From CAZUEG01 sp043798775 (GTDB lineage: Bacteria; Patescibacteriota; Minisyncoccia; Minisyncoccales; GWA2-46-15): a DNA stretch of 22,610 bases. How positions within the stretch are numbered: the stretch's first letter is position 1; every line of letters begins with the position of its first letter. The notes beneath the pieces are model-generated. The model did no database searches. It was not told the origin of the DNA and saw nothing but the letters and a program-made list of their open reading frames with translations. Shown piece after piece: positions 1 through 10,900 of this stretch. Both the position numbers and the translations under genes were made by a program. The DNA is taken from contig JAZDOL010000004.1 of assembly GCA_043798775.1 (NCBI GenBank), forward strand, positions 1 to 22,610. Direction: 5' to 3'.

Positions 1-17
1 GGGGGGGGGGTGGGTTA

Positions 18-42
18 GTTCGATTGGCCTTGCCAATCGAAC
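18..42. repeat. Perfect 11-bp hairpin at the left edge
   Basis: The arms GTTCGATTGGC and GCCAATCGAAC flank a CTT loop. No T-run follows directly on the plus strand, so it is not a clear intrinsic terminator. It could be the end of an upstream transcription unit or one of the intergenic hairpin repeats seen elsewhere in the window. The ten G residues before it look like a sequencing or assembly end artefact. Confidence 0.5.
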
Positions 43-126
43 CGTTAAAACTATTTTTACTGCGCCCCTTATTTGTTTTGATAAAAAGCGCATATTCATC
101 TAAATCAAAATCATTATTCCAACTCT

Positions 127-1980
127 ATGGTTTTCAATATGGCATTCTGGTTAGCAAAATTACCGCGAACAAAATTTACCCGAGCGATATTCTTTTTGAC
201 CGGAGATATTATTTTTATATCTCTGGCGGTTATCTTAGCATTCGCCCTTCGTTTCGACGGCGATATTCCTTTTGAATACGGTTGGATAATCTGGCGGCTG
301 ATTGCCTTATCGGTCGTTTTTTATTTGCCGTTCTTTTATTTTGGGAAAATATATTCTTTTTCTTGGAGTTATGTCAGCGCGACAGAGCTGGTTTCCCTTT
401 TTAAGGCAACCAGTTTTGGTTTTATTTTTTTGATGGTTGCCTTGTATTTGTCGCGCGACTTTCCGGCATTTTCCGGACTGCCGCGTTCTACTTTAGTTAT
501 CAGCTATTTTCTCACTTTCATATTCACCGGCGCTCTTCGATTTTCTAAAAGAATTTATCTCAACCTAAAGCATAGCAGGCAATCTTTGGGAATTAAGTTA
601 TTAATTGTTGGCGCTGGCGACGAGGGAGAGCAATTGGCGCGTAATATTATTAGAAGTGAAGACGGGCGATATTCACCGGTGGGATTTATTGATAATAATG
701 CCAGTAAGCGCGGGCAAATGATTCACGGGATTAAGGTTTTGGGAGGGATGGAAAAAATGGCGGAAATTATTAAGGATACCGATAGCGAAGAAGTAGTTAT
801 TGCTTTCCCAACGGGAAAAACAAGCTTGATTCATCGGGTAATCGAGGAGGCGCGTGGCGCCGGAATTAAAAAGATACGAATTTTGCCGCCAAATGCCCAA
901 ACTCTCGCCCATGCGCGAGAGGTAAATGTCGAAGATCTGTTGGGACGGGATCCGATACCGCAAGACCGCAAAGAAATAGAAGCATTTATAGTCGCTAAAA
1001 ATGTTTTAATAACCGGAGCCGCCGGTTCGATTGGTTCGGAACTGGCGCGGCAAGTGATAAAATTTTATCCAAAACAGCTTGTTTTGATTGATCAAGACGA
1101 AAGCGGTTTATTTAATGTTGCCGAAGAGTTAAAAAATATAGCTCCAAAACAAGACCTGCTCACAATCGTTAGTGATATTACGAACGATGAGCAAATTAAA
1201 ACAATATTCCATAGCGCAAAACCGCAACTGGTTTTTCATGCCGCTGCTTATAAGCATGTGCCATTGATGGAGGAACAGCCGGACGAAGCGGTTAAAAACA
1301 ATATTTTTGGAACAAAATCAGTTGCTGAAGCGGCTCTCTTGGCGGAAGCAGAAAAATTTATTTTCATCTCAACCGACAAATCAGTTAATCCGACATCGGT
1401 GATGGGGGTAACGAAACGTGTCGGGGAAAAAATCTGCCAGCTATTAAATAAACAAAACAAAACAAAATTCATTTCTGTTAGGTTTGGCAATGTGTTAGAT
1501 AGCCGGGGAAGCGTTATCCCGATATTCAAGGAACAAATCAAGCGCGGGGGGCCGGTAACGGTAACCCATCCGGAGATGAAGCGTTATTTTATGCTAACCT
1601 CGGAAGCGGTGTTATTGGTTCTGGAGGCGGCATCAATCGGCAATGGCGGGGAGGTTCTGGTTCTCGATATGGGACAGCCGATAAAAATTGTTGACTTGGC
1701 AAAAGATATGATTCGCTATTCGGGATACGAACCAGACCGGGATATCGCAATTGTTTATTCGGGGATGCGTCCCGGCGAAAAACTGTTTGAAGAATTTTTA
1801 ACTGCCGAAGAGGGAGTGGAGGCGACAAAATGCGCGAGGATATTTGTTGCCAAGCTATCCCAAGTAAACGAGGAGGAGGTTATTAATGGATTAGAAACAT
1901 TAAAAGAATTGCGGGACAAAGAGTTAATCAAAAAAACCCTGAAATTAATTGTTCCGTCGTATACAATTTACCAAAAGTGA
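127..1980 (+). CDS. Membrane-bound nucleotide-sugar 4,6-dehydratase/epimerase (FlaA1/CapD/PglF family)
   Basis: 617 residues, the usual length for the long membrane-bound members of this family. About four hydrophobic segments lie at residues 17-43, 56-73, 94-109 and 121-140. A first Rossmann-like domain follows (VGAGDEGEQ near 158-168), then the catalytic SDR domain with TGAAGSIGSE near 293-302. The active-site stretch STDKSVNPTSVMGVTKR has Met426 where classical SDR enzymes have Tyr, and Lys430. Met at this place is typical of PglF/FlaA1-type enzymes, which convert UDP-GlcNAc to a 4-keto-6-deoxy sugar. The expected role is making modified sugars for surface polysaccharide or glycoprotein at the inner face of the membrane. 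The substrate cannot be read from sequence. No Shine-Dalgarno is visible, and ATG 139 is an alternative start. The Wzz-like gene follows after 68 bp, which fits a surface-glycan locus. Confidence 0.9.
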   Translation: MVFNMAFWLAKLPRTKFTRAIFFLTGDIIFISLAVILAFALRFDGDIPFEYGWIIWRLIALSVVFYLPFFYFGKIYSFSWSYVSATELVSLFKATSFGFIFLMVALYLSRDFPAFSGLPRSTLVISYFLTFIFTGALRFSKRIYLNLKHSRQSLGIKLLIVGAGDEGEQLARNIIRSEDGRYSPVGFIDNNASKRGQMIHGIKVLGGMEKMAEIIKDTDSEEVVIAFPTGKTSLIHRVIEEARGAGIKKIRILPPNAQTLAHAREVNVEDLLGRDPIPQDRKEIEAFIVAKNVLITGAAGSIGSELARQVIKFYPKQLVLIDQDESGLFNVAEELKNIAPKQDLLTIVSDITNDEQIKTIFHSAKPQLVFHAAAYKHVPLMEEQPDEAVKNNIFGTKSVAEAALLAEAEKFIFISTDKSVNPTSVMGVTKRVGEKICQLLNKQNKTKFISVRFGNVLDSRGSVIPIFKEQIKRGGPVTVTHPEMKRYFMLTSEAVLLVLEAASIGNGGEVLVLDMGQPIKIVDLAKDMIRYSGYEPDRDIAIVYSGMRPGEKLFEEFLTAEEGVEATKCARIFVAKLSQVNEEEVINGLETLKELRDKELIKKTLKLIVPSYTIYQK

Positions 1981-1984
1981 AGTA

Positions 1985-2012
1985 TTGACCTTTACTGGGT
2001 TAGACATAAGAT
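1985..2012 (+). promoter_or_regulatory. Candidate sigma70-type promoter for the Wzz-like gene
   Basis: TTGACC, a 16-bp spacer, then TAAGAT, in the 68-bp gap before the chain-length gene. The same spacer length occurs at five other promoter-like sites in this window. Predicted by eye only. Confidence 0.5.
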
Positions 2013-2048
2013 GTAGTTACGGCTAATCGTTAAAAATAATATATAACT

Positions 2049-2966
2049 ATGGCAAGCGAGGAAAATAACGAAGAAATAAATATTGTCTCTTATATTCGGA
2101 CAATTGCCGGTTCTTGGCGGTTAATTTTAATAATCACTGTTTTGGCGCTTATAGTAGCGGGAGCGTATTATAAGTTATCTCCAGAATGGTACGAAATTAA
2201 GACGGTAATTCAATTAGGAACGATTGACGGTCAGCCGGTTATTAATTCTTCGGAGATTGTTTCTAAGACAACAAACGGTGTTTATTCGGCGGTCGTCTTT
2301 GAGAAAACAAATGTTTTTGAAAATTCAAATGCCATCGAAATGAAACATTTATCAGTTAAGGCAACAATCCCCGCCAATACAACTTTACTGATTTTATCGA
2401 CCAAATCCACCAACCCAGAACTGGGAAGGGAATTTCTTGAAGGATTGTCGGCAGTTATCGTGAGCGAGGAGCAGGCGGTTATTAATCACAACAAAAAAAT
2501 CCAAAATGATAAAATAGAAATCCTGAAAGATGCGATTAAAATGTCCGAGAATAAACTAGAATTACTGAAGGGAACGATTGTTCAGAAAAATAAACAATTG
2601 CGATTACTGGAAAACCAGTTGATTGCCGTCAATAAATCCGAATCAATAGACAGTGAGTTATATAGGCAAGTAGCGTTGTTAAACGCCAACACGCTTTTAG
2701 AATCCAGCCGACAACAAATTATTGATTACCGCCTCGAACAAATACCAGAAGAGGAATTATTAAACAGATTAAAGATCCAGTTTATTGACTTAACCGTCGA
2801 TAACCAAAAGATTGCCGAAGCCAAGGCGTTAAACATATCCGATAATTCTCGCTCCTTGCGACCGGGAATTTTAATAATCGCGATTACGGCGATAATAATG
2901 GGGTTATTCTTGGGATCGTTTTGTGTCCTTGTTGCTAATTGGTGGCGAGTAGTCAAAAAAAGATAA
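2049..2966 (+). CDS. Wzz-like polysaccharide chain-length determinant protein
   Basis: 305 residues with the Wzz architecture: a short cytoplasmic N-terminus, a membrane segment at about 24-42 (ILIITVLALIVAGAYY), a long extracytoplasmic part, and a second membrane segment at about 272-296 (ILIIAITAIIMGLFLG) followed by WWRVVKKR. Residues about 147-200 are rich in E, K and L in heptad-like spacing, consistent with the helical arm of Wzz proteins. There is no C-terminal Walker kinase domain, so it is not a fused BY-kinase. Its family role is to set the length of a surface polysaccharide made by a Wzy-type polymerase. No polymerase is in the window. The adjacent sugar dehydratase supports a glycan role. 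Sequence similarity to Wzz is weak at motif level, so the call rests on architecture and context. Confidence 0.7.
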   Translation: MASEENNEEINIVSYIRTIAGSWRLILIITVLALIVAGAYYKLSPEWYEIKTVIQLGTIDGQPVINSSEIVSKTTNGVYSAVVFEKTNVFENSNAIEMKHLSVKATIPANTTLLILSTKSTNPELGREFLEGLSAVIVSEEQAVINHNKKIQNDKIEILKDAIKMSENKLELLKGTIVQKNKQLRLLENQLIAVNKSESIDSELYRQVALLNANTLLESSRQQIIDYRLEQIPEEELLNRLKIQFIDLTVDNQKIAEAKALNISDNSRSLRPGILIIAITAIIMGLFLGSFCVLVANWWRVVKKR

Positions 2967-3037
2967 TCGTTGTTAACGATCTCGTAAAATTGATATGTGG
3001 CAATGGAAAAGAAAGTTCGTCCATACGCGCGGTTTTT

Positions 3038-3065
3038 TTGTCAGTCGTTTTCTTTATGCTAAGAT
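3038..3065 (+). promoter_or_regulatory. Candidate promoter that decides the protease start
   Basis: TTGTCA, 16-bp spacer, TAAGAT. Transcription would begin near 3072, downstream of the longest possible start (2995). It therefore favours ATG 3091, which also gives a clean signal peptide. Confidence 0.55.
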
Positions 3066-3090
3066 AGAAATGTTGATTTATGGGTATGAT

Positions 3091-4809
3091 ATGAAAAAGA
3101 TATTGTTATGTTTATTGGCAACGGTTGTAATTCTTCCCATTAATGGCGGCGTTTTTGCCGCCCAATTGGACAATCCAGTTATTTTTAATGTTGATCAGAA
3201 CTACGACATATCAAACCGTACAGAGATAATTGCCGTTACTGTTAAAACGACAGATAAGATTTACTTCGTTTTTGAAAAAACCTGGTGGGATAATCAAGGG
3301 GTTTTGAGACAAGGAGAAATTCTGGGATCTTTAGATGTTCTTTCGTCGGAGTTCGCCAATCGAATCTACCCGACACTAACTTCTTATTTTGGCACAGAAT
3401 GGAATCCGGGAATCGATGGCGACGATCGGATTACGGTTTTATTCACCCAGATGAAAAGCGACATTGGTGGCTATGTAAGGACCAGCGATGAGTACCTAAG
3501 ATTGCAGGTCTCCGACTCCAACGAGAGAGAGATGGTGTACATCAATCTTGGTCAGTTAAATAATACAAACCAACTAAAATCATATTTGGCGCATGAGTTT
3601 ATGCATTTGATTTCGTTTAACCAGAAAGAACGAATTATGGGCGTAAACGAAGACATTTGGTTAAATGAATTGCGCGCCGATTATACATCAACGCTTTTGG
3701 GTTACGACAATCCTTATGCGGGCAGTAATCTGGAAAAACGGGTTAAAACGTTTGTCGAGAATCCGTACGATTCGCTTACCGAATGGCGTGGAAAAAAAGA
3801 TGATTATGGCGTTATTGCTGTGTTCGCCAATTATTTAGTTGATCATTACGGGGTTCAAATTCTTTCCGACTCATTAAAGATGAAAAGCGCGGGAATCACT
3901 TCGATTAACGAAGCCCTTGTAAAAAATGGATTTCTAACCGATTTCTCGCGGATATTTAGCGATTGGTCGGTAGCTGTTCTTATTAATGATTGCGCGGTTA
4001 ATGCAAAATACTGCTTCACCAATCAGAGTTTATCGGGGTTAAGAGTAGCGCCCTCTTTAAGCTTCTTACCGTTAATCGGGAACAGTTCGCTAACGGTAAC
4101 CAATGTAACAAAAAGCTGGGGCGGTAATTGGCAAAAAGTTGTTGGCGGTAGCGGCGCCTTAAGGTTTGAGTTTAGCAGTTTGAAGGGCTTGGACTATCGA
4201 GTACCATATATTATTCAGTCATTGAACGGAAGTTATTCGGTAAACTTTTTGAATCTTGATTCTGCGCAGAAAGGGGAGATTGACATTAATGATTTTAATA
4301 AGAATAATCGCGCCCTAATCATCATCCCGATCTTGCAATCCAAGATTACCGGCTTTGGCGCGGGGGAACCGACTTATCCCTATACGGTAACCTTTTCTAT
4401 TACCGATTCCGTTACCGAGAGCGTTCCCAATCGAGAGGCAGAAACAGCGAAAGCGCTAATGATCCAAATTACCCAACTTAAAGCAGAGATTGCTAAATTG
4501 CAGTTACAATTAATTATGATTTCTGGAAACTCAACGCTATCGTGCCAAAAAATCAGCGCCGATTTAATGTTTGGAATGAAGAATAATACCCAAGTCCGTT
4601 GTTTGCAGGAATTCTTAAAAATTCAGGGGGCTGGTATTTATCCGGAAGGAGTGATTAGTGGTAATTTCTTGTCATTGACTAAAAAAGCCGTAATCCGTTT
4701 TCAAGAGAAACACCGTTTGGAGATCCTTGTCCCGATCGGTTTAGATATTGGAACTGGTTATGTCGGACAAAGAACAATCCAGGTTATCAATAGATTAATC
4801 GGTCAGTAA
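3091..4809 (+). CDS. Secreted zinc metalloprotease (M30-like) with C-terminal peptidoglycan-binding-like domain
   Basis: 572 residues from ATG 3091. The reading frame is open from 2995, but 3091 begins a proper signal peptide (MKKILLCLLATVVILP, then GGVFAAQ) and follows a promoter-like site. The catalytic motif is HEFMH (His168, Glu169, His172), with a downstream glutamate in NELRADY (Glu193) as probable third zinc ligand. The surroundings LAHEFMHLISFNQ and WLNELRADYTS resemble hyicolysin-type (M30) peptidases. A beta-rich region follows, then a coiled coil near 450-475 (TQLKAEIAKLQLQL). Last comes an 80-residue domain (VRCLQEFLKIQG, AVIRFQEKH, TGYVGQRT) of the PG_binding_1 type. The same domain ends the next, giant protein, so both are probably attached to the same wall component. 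The protease may process that neighbour, which is inference. A strong terminator follows. Confidence 0.8.
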   Translation: MKKILLCLLATVVILPINGGVFAAQLDNPVIFNVDQNYDISNRTEIIAVTVKTTDKIYFVFEKTWWDNQGVLRQGEILGSLDVLSSEFANRIYPTLTSYFGTEWNPGIDGDDRITVLFTQMKSDIGGYVRTSDEYLRLQVSDSNEREMVYINLGQLNNTNQLKSYLAHEFMHLISFNQKERIMGVNEDIWLNELRADYTSTLLGYDNPYAGSNLEKRVKTFVENPYDSLTEWRGKKDDYGVIAVFANYLVDHYGVQILSDSLKMKSAGITSINEALVKNGFLTDFSRIFSDWSVAVLINDCAVNAKYCFTNQSLSGLRVAPSLSFLPLIGNSSLTVTNVTKSWGGNWQKVVGGSGALRFEFSSLKGLDYRVPYIIQSLNGSYSVNFLNLDSAQKGEIDINDFNKNNRALIIIPILQSKITGFGAGEPTYPYTVTFSITDSVTESVPNREAETAKALMIQITQLKAEIAKLQLQLIMISGNSTLSCQKISADLMFGMKNNTQVRCLQEFLKIQGAGIYPEGVISGNFLSLTKKAVIRFQEKHRLEILVPIGLDIGTGYVGQRTIQVINRLIGQ

Positions 4810-4813
4810 AAAG

Positions 4814-4834
4814 GAAGGCGACGCCTTCTTTTTT
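4814..4834 (+). terminator. Intrinsic terminator of the protease gene
   Basis: GAAGGCG and CGCCTTC form the stem around a central A, followed by six T residues, starting five bases after the stop codon. Confidence 0.85.
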
Positions 4835-4841
4835 ATTCATA

Positions 4842-4869
4842 TTGACAAACCTTTCTGCTGGAAGATAAT
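4842..4869 (+). promoter_or_regulatory. Strong promoter for the giant surface protein
   Basis: A consensus TTGACA, 16-bp spacer, GATAAT, placed directly after the preceding terminator. Transcription would start near 4876, leaving an 80-nt leader before ATG 4956. It gives the giant gene its own transcription unit. Confidence 0.75.
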
Positions 4870-4955
4870 GAAATAATGTTTTTAAAGAGAGAGAATAATT
4901 TTTGAATTCAACAACTTAAGAGCAAACTTATATTATAAACAAGTTAACTCAAAAA

Positions 4956-7900
4956 ATGAAAAAACAACACATCTTTTTAAGCGCCGGTATTATTCTTTCA
5001 ATACTTGGCGCCTATTTGTTTCAGCCATTTGATACCACCGCTAGCGTAACCGAAAGAACTCCGGCTACAGAAATAATTACCTCTGGCCAAAAAATTAAAG
5101 CCGCGAGTGGCTATACTCCTTTATTTGGTTTTGGTTTGACTCAAGATGCCGGCGAAAAGCTAACCACAATTACTTTACAACTTGTCGGCGCTGTTAGTAC
5201 GGCCAGCCCTTCCGATATCGACGGCCTGGCGATTTTTATCGACAACGGTTCGAGCGATGATATTCTAGACGGAACAGATACCAAAGTGGGAGAAGTTCTT
5301 GCGGGGAGTATTAATGTCAATTCGCCGACGACGATTGCTATTGCCGGCGGAGCGGATATACCGGCTCCTACTGGTGATTACGATTTTATTGTCGCGGTTA
5401 AAACCAGCGCCACTATTTCCAATGGCGAAACAGTCAGTTTTGGAGTGGCCGGCGGCACTAATACTTACACCTTAAGCGTGGGCGCGGTCGGCGCTACCGC
5501 CCTAACTGCGGCTAACACCTTAACGGCCGACACCCAAAACCCAACCCCAACGAATGGCGGGCCGCAGAACGGCCAGATCAGCGCGCCAGTTCAGGCAATG
5601 GTTGACGAATCCTTCAACGAAAATCTAGCGACGGCAACAGTCACTACGGCAACCGTGTCTTTGAAAGCCAATAGTCCCAATACCGCCATTGGCGCTCCAA
5701 GCGGTTCGAATCTTTGCGCTACCGTTTCCTTAAGCGGCGGTCAAAGGATTGTTTGCGATCATAGCGCTTTGACCATCAATACCTGGTACACTTTCACGAT
5801 TACCACCGGCGTTACCGATGTGGCGGGCAATGCCTTGGCGGCTAATTTTATCAGTGTTTGGCAAACCGGAAGCTTCGGTGGCGGCGCCGAATTCAATCCG
5901 CCGCCGTTTATCAGGGGAACTCTTCCTACTGCCGGCGGTCAATTGGCGACCAATGGCAAAATCACGATTAATTTTTCCACTTCGTCAATGAAAACTTCCG
6001 GCGAAGGATCAATTTTAGATATCAATAATATCCAGCTTTTTCTGACTTCTTCGGGCGGTCCGGTCGGCAATAATCTGTTCACCAATTCTACCGGCTGGAG
6101 CTGGAGCGCCGGAACTAAAAATTTGAGAATTACTCCGCCAACATTAACCGCCGGTTTATCCTACCGCTTAATAGTTAAAGCGGATAATAATCCCAATCCC
6201 GGGGACTCCAGTTGTGGTGGCGCCAGCGAACCGGCTTGCGTGATGAGTACCGATAATATGGCAATGATGCCTAATCGTGATTTTATCATTGATTTCACCG
6301 CCGTTGTCGCTGACAACACCGCTCCCAGCGTAGTCGGTAGTTTCCCCGATAACGCCGCTACGAGCGTTGATAGAGCGATAGACGATATCAATATCTCCTT
6401 CAGCGAAGGGCTCGATCCGGCTACCGTTAGTTCGTCGACAGTCAAAATTTATTGCGAAGACACTGATAATAATTTAAGTAATGGCTGTAATGGCGTTGGT
6501 TCGACGATTAATATTGGCACTGACCCGCTTTTGTCCGGAATCTCGGTGGTTCTTGATCCTGATGGTCGGGTTATTCACATCTCGCCCAACCAGATTTTGC
6601 CGGCTTCAAGCAAGTTATTAGTTCAGGTAGGTAACGCCATCGCCGACTTGGTTGGTAACACCACAGCCGGGGGAGCCAATGTGTCTCTAAGAAGCTTTAC
6701 CACCGGCGTTAATATCAATGGCGTCGCTAGCGATTCTACCAGCCCGACAGTGCTTTTTGCTAATGCGGATAATTTCGGCATTTTTATCACTTTATCCGAG
6801 GCGGTGAAGTTTGGGGCGATTGCCAATACCAGCGAAAGCACTAGCGACGGCGTTAACGATGTTAATAATCTTTCCAATTGGACAATTGAAAATTCTTCCG
6901 ATGGTTCTAACTGGATGCAAATGCCTTTAAGTGGCAAAAGAACCAAATACGACTCTTATAACCGGACATTGGTTATTGACGGCTTGGCAATGCCGCCGAA
7001 TCAACAATTCAAGGCGACCGCTTCCACCAGCATTCAGGACTTATCGGGCAACGGGATGAGTTCCGACTCAAGAATCGCCCAAGGCACGGTTAAAAGCTCT
7101 TTTGAAACCGGAGGGATGATGCAACCCGGGGCAACAATGGGTCCGGTTAATTTCTTTAATATGGGAGTCAGCCCGATTGCCGTTTCTCCTAAATCGCCGA
7201 TGGCCGGCGCCACCACCCGTTATCGGGTTGAGTTTAAAACCACAACTGCGGTTCCCTTGGGTGGTAAAATCACTTTAACTTTTCCGTCAGGGTTTTCTTT
7301 TGATAATAACTGCGCTACCTTGCCGACCGACACTTTTGAAAATAGCGACATTAACGGTCAGGCCCCGGGAACAGTTGCTTTCACCTCAATTGCCTGCAAT
7401 TCTGTTTCCAGAATGGTTACTTTGACTTTGTCGGGTGTTGGCACTAACGCCGGCGATATGGTTAGGTTTGAATTTCAAGGGGTGGTTAATTCTACCGTAC
7501 CCAAGGATTTTTCCACTTCCGGATATACGGTTGACATTAAGACCTACAACAGTTCCAATACTCTAATCGAGTCGATGTCCTCGATGCCGTTTTTTATCAG
7601 CGTCAGTGGCTTAAGAATAGTTTCCGGAACGGTTTTCAAAGATAATGGCGCGGGCGCCGGCATTGCCGCTAATGGCATCAAAGACGGTTCCGAGCCTGGT
7701 ATTGACAATATCAGAGTTTGTATGGGCGGGCCGGCAATCGGTTTTCAGTGCCAGGATACTTCCGGCGGCGGTGCTTATTCTTTTCCTCAATTAAGCGACG
7801 GCTTTTACCACTTAGAACTGCCGCCGATTTCTTCGGGCGCTTATACCGCCAGTTCAATGTCCAGAGATATCAATATTTCCGGCTCTAATGTTACAGAAAA

Positions 7901-10900
7901 CTTTGGTTTACAGGAAGCAAGCGCCAACTTTATTCTGACGGTAGCGGTTACCGGCGCGGGCTTAAGCGGCACCAAACTTGATGTTTTTGCTTTTTCTTCT
8001 TCCGGATCAATGAATATGAATTCCGGCGGCGGTCCTGGCGCCGGTAGTTCCGTGGTTAGGGAGTGCACGATTGGCGTTAACTGCGACAATGTTCAATTGC
8101 CCTTAACTCAAGGCCGCTGGCAAGTCGGTCTTGGTCCTTGGATGCCCAAAGATCCGGGCGCTCCGTCTTCCGTTCCTGATTTCAGTTTTATGCCACCCAG
8201 ACCGGAAGAAGTGTCGGTGACTGCTTCCGGAGTTCAAAGCACCTGCAATAGTGTTTCTAAAAAACTCTGCTTCACCTTGAGCGCTTCTTCTAATCAGATT
8301 AAGGGCAAGGTGGTTGACGCTTCTGGCAGCGCTATTCCTAATGTTTTTGTTATGACAAGGCCGGCCTTTCTTAATGAGTCCAGCGGTCCGGCGACGGCCG
8401 GTGTCTCTCAAACCGACTCTAATGGCAATTTTAGCGCTAAAGTAGTTAATGGCACCTATCTGGTTGAGGCCTCAATGCCGGGAATGCCGCCCTCAAACGG
8501 AATTGAATGTACGGTTAAGGACAATAATTCTTCAGGCGATAATAATACGACTGCCGATGTCTATTGCGCCGGGGTTTTGATGGTTAATGATGTCTCTGGG
8601 TTCACTTCTTCGTCTTTAACCTTAGCCGGTGTCACCAACAACGACTTGGTGATAAGAATTGCCAAAGGCAGCACTTCTGTTAGCGGTCAGGTTCTAGACG
8701 ATTCCAGTAATCCGATTGCTTTCGCCCATGTTCAGGGAATGGAGGTTAACGATTCGGGGGCTCCGGCTGGCGGTTGGCGGGACGCGCCGACAGACAGTTC
8801 CGGAAATTACACTTTGTATGTTTCCGGTGGCGCTTCCGGTTCGCCAAAAAAATGGAAGCTTAGCGCCTTTGCTCCCGGTTTTGGCGAGTTATCCAGCTTG
8901 ACGGTGTCGGTGACTGAAAACGATACCCTTACCGGTAAAAATCTTCAAGCCACTTCTTCCGATTTTGGCACGATTACCGGTTCGGTTACCCAAAACAGTG
9001 TGGCGGTTTCCGGCGCTTTTATCAACATTCATGGCGTTAATGGCGGCAATGGCACCGTTACTGGCGCCGACGGCTCATATTCCCTAAAAGCCAGAGCCGG
9101 TTCCGGTTATACGATTGAGGGTTTTGTCCCCGGTCAGGGCCCGACTACTTCTTTAACCGGGATAACCGTTACTGCCAGTTCTACTTTGTCCGGTAAAAAT
9201 TTGACAATTGCCCAGCCGGGAACAATTGTTGTTTATGTTTGCCAGCTAACAAATACCGGCGCCGCGCCATCGGCCATTAACGGTTGCGCCAGTCGCAAAA
9301 TAACGACTGCTTTCGTTGACGCTAGAGGTGCTGATGGCCGCGGCAATGGCACTGGTTCAAATACAACTCAAGGCAAATATGAAATAATTGTTTCGGCAGG
9401 CACTTATACTGTCAGAGCCAGCAATCAGTCCGTTGGCCAAGTTGGCTCCCAGTCATCGGTAATAGTGACTGGCGGAGATACGGTCTATGTTAACATTTTA
9501 CCGCCCGCGCTTTATTCGGTCTCCGGAACGATAACATCATTATCATCGTCATGTATCGAGGGGACGGCTGTCTTTCTGTCGGCTTCGACTAACGGCCGAA
9601 TGATGCTGGCTAAGGTTGACGCCAATGGCGCCTGGTCGGTTTCCAATGTTCCAGCCGGTAATTACAGCATTGGCGCCGGTAAGCCCGGTTGCGTTGATAG
9701 CGCTGGCAGTGGCAGTTTCGCCATTTCTAATGCTAATATCACCCAGGCCGATGATGCCGACTTAGCAAGAACTTTAGTTTTAGCAGACAGAACGATTACC
9801 GGACAGATTACCTTAAGCGGTTCCAATATCGCCTTTGATACGATGGTTATGGCTACTTCTTCAACCGGCATTAAGGCAATTGGGCAAGTTGATACTACCC
9901 AGTCGTCCGGAAACAATTATACTTTAAATATCACCAGCGATATCTGGACAATTCAAGCCCGCTCTGACGGTTATCAATCTTCAACTTCCTCGGTTAATGC
10001 TACCAGTGGTTCAGCGATCCAGAATATAACCTTAAGCGCTATTAGCGGCTATACCAGAAAAGAGCCTCAACCGTTTACCGTCAAACCTTCGCAGGGAGGA
10101 ATGGTTAAGAACCCGGAAATTTCCGACGATTTTGAATTGAACATCCCAGCCGGGGTCTTGGGCACTTCTTCTAACGACGGTTCGGTTTCAACTAAAGAGA
10201 CAACAGCGGTGGCGAATACTTCTGACCAGCAGGTTATTGGTGGCAAGGGAATTGAGATTACGCCAAAAGACGCTTCCGGCCAGCCAATAACCACGGTTTC
10301 TTCTTCCAGCGGTTCGTCGGCGACAATCACCGTGCCTTATACCGAAAGCGATATCCCGGCCGGTTATAATGAAGGACAAATTGTTTTAGCCAGCTGGTCT
10401 GACGAAAAAGGTCAGTGGGACCCCTTGTCAACAACCTGCGATACCGTCAATAATAAATGCACCGCTACCGTTAGCCACTTTTCCACCTTTGCGACAATTG
10501 TGGCGACCGGCGGGGGAGCGCCGTCAACACCGAGCGGATTATCGGCAACCGTCGCCGGCAGTTCGCAGATTAATCTTTCTTGGACTGCCGTTTCAGGGGC
10601 TACCAGTTATGATGTTTACCGTAGCGATAGTTTAAACGGCGCTTATCCTCGCTTAGGCGACGAACCGACGGTCGGCGTTGTTACTTCTTATTCTAATACT
10701 GGATTAAGCGCGGGAACAACCTATTATTATCAGGTCTCCGCATTAAATGATTCCGGGGAGTCGGCTGCTTCTTCGGCGGTGTCCGCTACTACTCAAGCGT
10801 ATTCTGGCGGCGGGGGGACTAGTTTTGTCAATCCTCCCCCGACAAATCCGGTGGAAGAAAAAAAAGAAGAAACGGTGAAAGAGAAAGTCAAAGAAGAGGC

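Noticed and set aside
24..275. 83-residue reading frame at the left edge
   Set aside because: Overlaps the first membrane segments of the dehydratase in another frame and has no recognisable protein character.
2995..3090. 32-residue N-terminal extension of the metalloprotease
   Set aside because: A promoter-like site lies inside it, and the signal peptide begins properly at ATG 3091.
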